Shown in pieces: positions 5,504-10,844 of a stretch of 10,844 nucleotides of DNA. The translations under genes were made by a program, and so were the position numbers. Source of the stretch: Gemmatimonadota bacterium (GTDB lineage: Bacteria; ARS69); contig JAGQIB010000494.1 in assembly GCA_020431545.1 (NCBI GenBank), positions 1 through 10,844 of the forward strand, read 5' to 3'. Numbering within the stretch: the first letter of the stretch is position 1; each line of letters opens with the position of its first letter. The notes under the pieces were generated by a model. The model saw only the letters and a program-made list of their open reading frames with translations. It was not told the DNA's origin and did not search any database.

Positions 5504-8500
5504 CTACGTCTTCGCCTCGTAGCCCCGGAAGCTCACCCGGAAGAAGATCGCGTACAGGACCGGCACCACGCCCAGCGTCAGCAGCGTGGCGAAGAGGAGC
5601 CCGAACAGGATCGCGATCGCCATCGGCGCGAACATCGGCCCGCCGCCGAGCCAGAGCGGGACGAGCCCGCCCACCGTGGTCGCCGTGGTCAGCACGATCG
5701 GGCGGAGCCGCCGCTGGGCGGCCTCCACGATCGCGGCCGGCGAGGCGAGACCCGCGTCCTCCTCGATCTTGATCCGCTCGATCAGCACGATCGCGTTGTT
5801 GATCACGATTCCGGCGAGCGAAACCAGTCCCAGCAACGTCATGAACCCGAAGTACGAGTGCGCCACGATCAATCCGATGATCACGCCGATCAGGCCGAGC
5901 GGAATCGTGGCCAGGATGATCAGCGGCCGCCGCAGCGAGTTGAACTGGAACACGAGCAGCAGCACGATGATGAGCCCCGCGATCGGCAGCTTCGCGCCGA
6001 TGGAGTTCGCGGCCTTCACCGAGCCCTCGAGCTCGCCGCCCATGCCGTAGATGTAGCCGAAGGGCCAGCCGGTCTTCGCGTCGTCGAGCCGGGGAACGAG
6101 CACGTCGGTGACTTCGCTGGGCGTCACACCGCGCAGCACGTCGGCGGAAACGGTCACCGTCTTCAGGCGATCGCGTCGCAGAATCGTGCTCGGCTCCCAC
6201 TCGAGCCGGACGTCCGCGACCTGCTTCAGCGGCACGTTGCGGCCGGTGGTCTGGGAGTAGATGTTCATCCCTTCGAGCTTGCCGATGTCCTGGCGATCCG
6301 CCGCGACGGAGCGCAGCACCACGGGGATGACCTCGTCGTCCTCGCGGTACTCCGTGGACTGGAGTCCGGAGAGCATCGTCTGGAGGCTCACCGCCACGTC
6401 CTGGTTCGTGAGGCCGGCCCGCAGCGCGCGCGCCTCGTCCACCGCCACCACGAGTTTCTTCACGCGCGGCCCCCAGTTGTCGCGGACGTCCTTGGTACCC
6501 GGGATCTCGCGGAGCATCTCCTTCACCTGGTCCACGTTCGCAAAGAGAACGTCGAGATCGGTGCCGGAGAGGCGTACCTCGATCGGGGCGGTGATCGGCG
6601 GGCCGAGCGCCTTCGGTGCGATCGTCGCCTTGAGGTCCGGGAAGTTCTCGAGGCAGAAGTCCTCGAGCTCCGGAATGATCGAATCGATGTACTCGCGCGA
6701 CGTGGCGTTGATGATCAGGTACGCGTACTCGGGCGCGGTCTGCTCCGGGCTGTACGTGAGGACGTACCGCGGCGCGCCCGCGCCGACGAAGCTCGCCCAG
6801 TTGAGGAGGCCCTCGTCGTCTTCCGGTCCCTGCCGGTACTCTTCGAGCTTCTCCTCGAAGCGCCGCACGACGTCATCGGTGCGCTGGATGCGACTCCCCA
6901 CCGGGAGCTCGAACTCCGCGGAGAGGATCGGCGTGTCGTCGCTCGGGAAGAAGATGTTCGGAACGAACCGGAACGCCTGCATCGCGAGGAAGAAGAGCAC
7001 GAACACGCCGAGCATCGTGACCCAGGGGTGGCGGAGGCAGGCGGTCAGCGCGCCGCGGTAGCTGCGATAGAACCGCGAGTCGAACCCGCTGCCGCCGGCC
7101 TGCGGCTTCACCCGGAGGAACTTCACGCAGAACAGCGGCGTCATCGTGAGCGCCAGCACCCAGGAACACAGCAGCGTGATCGTGACGACCTCGAAGATCG
7201 GCGCCGTGTACTCGCCGGTCGTGGACTCCGCGAGGTAGATCGGCAGGAACGCGGCCGCCGTCGTGAGGGAGGACGTGAGCAGGGAGACGCGAAGCTCCGC
7301 CGCGGTGTCCACCGCCGCCTGGAACGCCGGCTTGCCCTCCTGCATCTGCACCATGATCGATTCGGCCATCACGATCGCGTTGTCCACGAGCAGACCGAGC
7401 GCGATGATGAGCGCCGCGAGAGACATCTGATCGATCCCGATCCCGAGCAAGCTCATCACGAAGAGCGAGGAGATGATCGCCGCGGGGATCAGGCTCGCGA
7501 CCACGAGGCCGGTGCGGAGCCCGAGCGAGAACAGCATCACCACCAGCACGATGGCGACCGCCTGGAGCAGGTTGCTCTGGAAGTCCTTGACCTTCCGGTC
7601 CACGACGGCCGGCTGGTAGGCCACGAGATCGAAGTCCACGCCGTATGGGTACAGAGCGGCGAGGCGACGCTGGAGCGCCTTCACGTCGGCGCCGAGCGTG
7701 ATGATGTTGCCGCCTTCCTTCTTGGAGACGGCGAGCGCGAGCGCTGTCACACCGGTCGAACGGACCTTCGACTCGGGCGGATCCACGTAGCCGCGCTCGA
7801 TCGAGACCAGGTCCTCCAGGTAGACGAGCTCGTTCGTGCCGGGCAGATGGATGACGGTCCGACGCAGGTCCTCCACCGAATCGAAGTTCCCCGACGGCTC
7901 GAGCGCCACCCGCTCGGGGCCGAGGTCGATCGCGCCGCCGGGAATGATGATGTTCCGGCTCTCCAGGATGCGCGTGAGCTGGGAGGCGGAGAGATCGAGC
8001 TCGGAGAGGCGGGCGTTGTTGTACTCCACGAACAGACGTTCTTCCTGGGCTCCGTGGATCTCGACCTTGGCGACGTCCGGGAGGCGGAGCATCTCGTCGC
8101 GCACGTCGTCCGCGATCTCCTTGAGCTCCGCGTACGAGTAGCCCTCACCGGTCACGGTCAGGATCGTGCCGAACACGTCGCCGAACTCGTCGTTCACGAA
8201 GGGACCGATCACGCCGTCCGGGAGCTGACCCTGCGCGCGCTGCACCTTGCGCCGCAGATCGTCCCAGATGGGTCGCATCACCGGTTCGTCTTCGCGGATG
8301 TTCACGTAGATGATCGAGACCCCGGTCTTGGACTGACTGCTGATGAAATCGATCTGGGGGATCTCCTGGATCGTCTTCTCGAGCTTGTCGGTGACCAGCT
8401 GCTCGACCCGCGCGGGACTCGCGCCGGGAAAGTACGTGAGGACGAGTGCCGTGCGGATGACGAAGCCGGGATCCTCGGAGCGCGGCATGCCGCCGTACGC

Positions 8501-8581
8501 GCTGATGCCCGCCACGAGCACCACGAGCAGCGCCACCAGCGTCACCCGGTCGTTGCGGATGGCCGCGGACGTGAAGTTCAT
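5504..8581 (-). CDS. RND efflux permease (AcrB/HAE1-like), inner-membrane pump
   Basis: A 1025-residue inner-membrane pump of usual family length, expected to work as a trimer that moves small molecules from periplasm or membrane into the channel, using proton entry. It has two symmetrical halves: TM1 at about 11-30, porter domain to about 335, TM2-6 at 335-490, then TM7 at about 520-538, the second porter domain to about 862 and TM8-12 at 862-1016. Family marks: FPGASPARVEQLVTDKLE (51-68), YFGFMTLLGLVSLAGIVINN (910-929) and RRLRPIVLTTATT (957-969). The proton relay differs from AcrB: TM4 has GLLVDNAIVM, so Asp400 is kept but the second Asp is Asn401, and TM10 has INNAIVL with Asn where AcrB has Lys940. 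That pattern occurs in other RND branches, so the pump is probably functional but not a close AcrB orthologue. The ATG overlaps the adaptor stop as ATGA, indicating coupled translation. Substrate unknown. Confidence 0.95.
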   Translation of the reverse strand: MNFTSAAIRNDRVTLVALLVVLVAGISAYGGMPRSEDPGFVIRTALVLTYFPGASPARVEQLVTDKLEKTIQEIPQIDFISSQSKTGVSIIYVNIREDEPVMRPIWDDLRRKVQRAQGQLPDGVIGPFVNDEFGDVFGTILTVTGEGYSYAELKEIADDVRDEMLRLPDVAKVEIHGAQEERLFVEYNNARLSELDLSASQLTRILESRNIIIPGGAIDLGPERVALEPSGNFDSVEDLRRTVIHLPGTNELVYLEDLVSIERGYVDPPESKVRSTGVTALALAVSKKEGGNIITLGADVKALQRRLAALYPYGVDFDLVAYQPAVVDRKVKDFQSNLLQAVAIVLVVMLFSLGLRTGLVVASLIPAAIISSLFVMSLLGIGIDQMSLAALIIALGLLVDNAIVMAESIMVQMQEGKPAFQAAVDTAAELRVSLLTSSLTTAAAFLPIYLAESTTGEYTAPIFEVVTITLLCSWVLALTMTPLFCVKFLRVKPQAGGSGFDSRFYRSYRGALTACLRHPWVTMLGVFVLFFLAMQAFRFVPNIFFPSDDTPILSAEFELPVGSRIQRTDDVVRRFEEKLEEYRQGPEDDEGLLNWASFVGAGAPRYVLTYSPEQTAPEYAYLIINATSREYIDSIIPELEDFCLENFPDLKATIAPKALGPPITAPIEVRLSGTDLDVLFANVDQVKEMLREIPGTKDVRDNWGPRVKKLVVAVDEARALRAGLTNQDVAVSLQTMLSGLQSTEYREDDEVIPVVLRSVAADRQDIGKLEGMNIYSQTTGRNVPLKQVADVRLEWEPSTILRRDRLKTVTVSADVLRGVTPSEVTDVLVPRLDDAKTGWPFGYIYGMGGELEGSVKAANSIGAKLPIAGLIIVLLLVFQFNSLRRPLIILATIPLGLIGVIIGLIVAHSYFGFMTLLGLVSLAGIVINNAIVLIERIKIEEDAGLASPAAIVEAAQRRLRPIVLTTATTVGGLVPLWLGGGPMFAPMAIAILFGLLFATLLTLGVVPVLYAIFFRVSFRGYEAKT

Positions 8582-9678
8582 GAGCGGGAGGCGTCCGGGA
8601 GACGGACCGTCATGCCGTCCTGGATCTTCGTGACGCCGGCCGTGACCACGCGGTCGCCGTCGGCGAGGCCGGAGAGGATCTCGAGGCCGTCGGAGCCGAG
8701 CTCACCGACCGTGACCTCGCGCCGGTGCACGGTGCCGAGTCCGTTCTCGGCGGGTTCCACCACGAACGCGAATCGACCCTCCCGATCCTCGAGCACGGCC
8801 GAGGCGGGAACGCGGATCCGCGGGCGGCCGTCACGCGCGCCGAACCGGAACACGACTTCCGCCGCCATGCCGGGGAGGACGGTATTGCTCTCCTCCTCCA
8901 GGCGCGCCGTGACGGGGAACGTCGCGCCGCCCTGCGCCGCGCTCACGCCCACCTCGGTCACACGCGCCGCGAACTGGCGGCCGGGGGCCGCGTCGAACGT
9001 CACCGAGACGGCGTCGCCGGCGCGAACCTGCCCGATCAGCATCTCGGGGATCGTGCACGTGACCTCCGCGCGGCTGCCCGACGTGAGGACCGCGATCACC
9101 TGGCCCGGCTGCACGTTCTCGTTGACCTCCACCGGCACGGAGGAGATCGCGCCGTCTACCGGGGCGGTGAGCCGCGTGTAATCCAGGTTCGCCTGCGCGA
9201 GCTCCAGCTTCTGCTCGGCCGACGTCACCGCCGCGGCCGCCGCCTCGGACGCTGCGCGCGCCGCGTCGAGGTCCGCGCGACTCGCGTTCTTGTTCTCGTA
9301 GAGCTGCCGGATCCGGTCGTACGCGGCCGCCGCCTGCCGCTCCTCCGCCTCGTAGCGCGTGACCGAAGCGCGCGCGTCCTGCAGGCGGAGCTCGTAGTCC
9401 GTGGGATCGAGCTGGGCAATGCGCGTGCCGGCGGTCACGCGATCGCCGACGTTCACCGAGAGGCTCCGCACCGTGCCGCCGACCTTGAAGCTGAGTCGGC
9501 TCTCGAGACCGGCCCGCGCCGTGCCCGAGAACGCGCGTTCACGCTCCGCGCCGGTCGCGAACACCTGCTGCCAGCGAACCGGCCGGATGACGGGCTCCTC
9601 GGGCGGCTCGTTCTGGCAGCCGGTCAGGCCGGATGCGGCCAGCAGCGCCGCGGTCAGGAGCGGGGCGAATCGTCTCAT
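8578..9678 (-). CDS. RND periplasmic adaptor lipoprotein (membrane fusion protein, AcrA/MexA-like)
   Basis: A 366-residue adaptor that bridges pump and outer-membrane channel in the periplasm. A lipoprotein signal peptide ends in the lipobox GLTG-Cys21, followed by a short Pro/Glu linker. Domains in order: first lipoyl half (62-95, LSFKVGGTVRSLSVNVGDRVTAG), alpha-hairpin coiled coil (97-163, Ala/Glu/Arg-rich, with YDRIRQLYENKNASRADLDAA in the turn region), second lipoyl half (168-200, RLTAPVDGAISSVPVEVNENVQPG), beta-barrel (203-278) and membrane-proximal domain (about 280-366, IRVPASAVLEDREGRFAFVV). The frame stays open upstream to about 10362, but the start is placed at ATG 9678: it has AAGGGAG five bases upstream, gives a proper signal peptide, and the upstream part lies antisense-frame over the channel gene. 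The ATG overlaps the channel stop as ATGA, and its own stop overlaps the pump start in the same way, so the three proteins should be made in balance. Confidence 0.94.
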   Translation of the reverse strand: MRRFAPLLTAALLAASGLTGCQNEPPEEPVIRPVRWQQVFATGAERERAFSGTARAGLESRLSFKVGGTVRSLSVNVGDRVTAGTRIAQLDPTDYELRLQDARASVTRYEAEERQAAAAYDRIRQLYENKNASRADLDAARAASEAAAAAVTSAEQKLELAQANLDYTRLTAPVDGAISSVPVEVNENVQPGQVIAVLTSGSRAEVTCTIPEMLIGQVRAGDAVSVTFDAAPGRQFAARVTEVGVSAAQGGATFPVTARLEEESNTVLPGMAAEVVFRFGARDGRPRIRVPASAVLEDREGRFAFVVEPAENGLGTVHRREVTVGELGSDGLEILSGLADGDRVVTAGVTKIQDGMTVRLPDASRS

Positions 9679-10844
9679 CGGGACTCCCTTTCTTCGCGGA
9701 AGGCGTCCAGTCGATCGATGAACTCCTCGGGGTCGTCCTCTTCCAGGCAGTTCAGGAAGCCGGAGGCGCGCTCCACTTCCACGTAGTCGATCAGGAAGTC
9801 GTAGATCGCGCTCGCCGCGCCCTGCTCGGCGACGTCGTAGGCGTTCTGCGCGTCGATCAGGTCGAGCACGGACACGACGCCCTTGGAGTACGCATCCGCC
9901 ACGAGCTCGTAGTTGCGGCGGGCGGCGTCGGCGGCCTGGGCCGAGAGATCGATGCCCGCGTAGGACGCACCCGCCACGTGCATCGCGGACCGGAGGCGCT
10001 GCTCGATCCGCTCCGCGACCGCGCTTCGTATCGTGCGCAGCTCGTCGAGCGAGTCGTGCGCGCGACGACGCTCGGCCGCCCGCGACCCGCCCGCGAACAG
10101 AGGAAGCGTCGCCTCGATGCCGACGTTCCAGTTCGTGTCCTTGGGGTCCGCGAGCGACGTCGCGGGATCCGTGCCCGCGCCCGAGCGATCGAACGTGTGG
10201 TTCAGCTCGCCGCGCAGCGCCACCGTGGGGAGCACGAACGCGCGCCCCGTGTTCGTGAGTACCCGCTCCTGCGCCGCGATCGACGCATCCAGCGCGCGGA
10301 TCTCCGGGGACTTCTCGAGCGCGACGCCGGACAGGAACTCGCGGAGGATCCGGAACGACCACGGATCGCCGAGGTAGCGGCGGAGACGTTCGTCCCGCAA
10401 CGCGAGCGGCGTGGCCTCGAGTCCCGTCTCCTCCGTGCGGAACGATTCCTCGGACGGTCGGCTGCGCAGGCGGTTGACCTGGATCTCCGCGACGTTGCGG
10501 CGCGCGTTCGCCTCGATCAGCTTGCGCCGCTGCGTGGCGAGCTCGCCTTCCCAGCGGTAGACCTCGCCGGGACCGGAGTAGCCCACGGACTCGCGCGCGC
10601 GAGCCAGCTCCAGGTTCGCCTCGGTGCGATCGAGGTTCTCACGCTGGATGCGTTCCAGTGTCTTGCCGCGCAGCACGTCGAGGTACGCCTGCGCCGCCGC
10701 CTGCGCGATGTCGAGGCGGAGCTGGTTGCGCGACTCCTCGCGGGAGAGCTGCGCCTTCCGGTTCACGGTGAGGTTCGTGAACGCGTCGTCGGAGAAGAGG
10801 ACCTGACGCACGCTCGCGGTGCCGGCCAGCGTCCGCTCGGCCGC
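9675..10844 (-). CDS. TolC-family outer-membrane efflux channel (partial)
   Basis: Outer-membrane channel that completes the efflux assembly. 389 residues are visible; the N-terminus (probably 80-120 residues including the signal peptide) is beyond the right edge. The two family repeats are clear. The first has a strand ending SVRQVLFSDDA, followed by a long helix pair (window about 10770-10460). The second has LPTVALRGELN..., then WNVGIEATLPLFAGGSRAAERR (about 10130-10065) and the closing helix pair with YSKGVVSVLDLIDAQNAYD (about 9890-9830), the classic TolC signature. The tail after the last helix is short and acidic (NCLEEDDPEEFIDRLDAF), unlike the barrel. A GTG at 10811 is not taken as the start because it falls inside the first repeat and the frame continues upstream. 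The gene comes first in the operon, before adaptor and pump, and its stop overlaps the adaptor ATG as ATGA. The operon promoter is outside the window. Confidence 0.93.
   Translation of the reverse strand, partial: AAERTLAGTASVRQVLFSDDAFTNLTVNRKAQLSREESRNQLRLDIAQAAAQAYLDVLRGKTLERIQRENLDRTEANLELARARESVGYSGPGEVYRWEGELATQRRKLIEANARRNVAEIQVNRLRSRPSEESFRTEETGLEATPLALRDERLRRYLGDPWSFRILREFLSGVALEKSPEIRALDASIAAQERVLTNTGRAFVLPTVALRGELNHTFDRSGAGTDPATSLADPKDTNWNVGIEATLPLFAGGSRAAERRRAHDSLDELRTIRSAVAERIEQRLRSAMHVAGASYAGIDLSAQAADAARRNYELVADAYSKGVVSVLDLIDAQNAYDVAEQGAASAIYDFLIDYVEVERASGFLNCLEEDDPEEFIDRLDAFREERESR

Noticed and set aside
2386..5772. Plus-strand frame of 1128 codons opposite the antiporter and S74 genes
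   Set aside because: Same composition artefact; it crosses two real genes and a hairpin-containing gap, has no ribosome-binding site logic and no recognisable motif.
4952..9181. A very long open frame of 1409 codons on the plus strand, opposite the pump and S74 genes
   Set aside because: It is antisense to two clearly recognisable proteins, and its translation is a low-complexity Arg/His/Glu/Asp/Ala mix without domains. High third-position GC in the true genes removes stop codons from this frame.
9679..10362. N-terminal extension of the adaptor up to 10362
   Set aside because: The extension lies in another frame of the channel gene, lacks any domain, and would bury the lipoprotein signal peptide and lipobox that begin at 9678.
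10809..10811. GTG at 10811 as the start of the TolC-like gene
   Set aside because: The frame stays open to the window edge (residues AAERTLAGTAS precede it), and this point lies inside the first TolC repeat, so the gene is simply cut by the edge.
1..10844. CRISPR arrays, tRNA or rRNA genes, insertion sequences, toxin-antitoxin or phage-defence genes
   Set aside because: Looked for and not seen: no regularly spaced direct repeats, no tRNA-like cloverleaf, no transposase or integrase motifs and no defence-type domains.

Overview
The window reads as chromosomal DNA of a high-GC Gram-negative bacterium. The evidence for a two-membrane cell is a complete tripartite RND efflux set (TolC-type outer-membrane channel, lipoprotein adaptor, inner-membrane pump) and two further proteins with signal peptides. 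The codons are strongly G/C at third positions throughout. The pairing of a secreted peptidase-S74 protein carrying a 'GIPFQGYL...' N-terminal region with a secreted DNRLRE-like protein ending in a short 'SWGRLKDLYR' tail suggests an uncultured FCB-type lineage such as Eisenbacteria or Krumholzibacteria. That placement is a recollection-based inference, not a result. I see no phage, IS, CRISPR, tRNA or rRNA.

Left end (1-920): a divergent pair. A transcriptional regulator made of two winged-helix domains, the second HxlR-like, runs off the left edge on the minus strand. A VOC (glyoxalase/bleomycin-resistance fold) protein is read rightward from a TTG start. The 94 bp between them hold two face-to-face sigma70-like promoters, each with a 17-bp spacer, over a small AT-rich palindrome. 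This fits a local autoregulated switch in which the regulator controls itself and the VOC gene.

Centre (921-5427): a secreted DNRLRE-like beta-sandwich protein (+) converges on a KefB/RosB-type CPA2 cation:proton antiporter with an RCK domain (-). A strong inverted repeat between them can end transcription from both sides. Upstream of the antiporter, on the same strand, lies a secreted protein with a C-terminal peptidase S74 (self-cleaving chaperone) domain whose Ser-Lys dyad is intact.

Right end (5504-10844): an RND efflux operon on the minus strand, read TolC-like channel -> adaptor lipoprotein -> RND permease. Each junction is an ATGA stop/start overlap. The channel gene is cut by the right edge, so its promoter is outside the window. 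The permease has Asp-Asn instead of Asp-Asp in TM4 and Asn instead of the AcrB-type Lys in TM10.

No stretch above 300 bases lacks a gene; the largest gap is 136 bp (921-1056). Most of the content is recognisable housekeeping, envelope and efflux material. The less ordinary points are the fused double-winged-helix regulator with its compact divergent promoter, the self-cleaving surface protein, and a hairpin next to the antiporter start codon.
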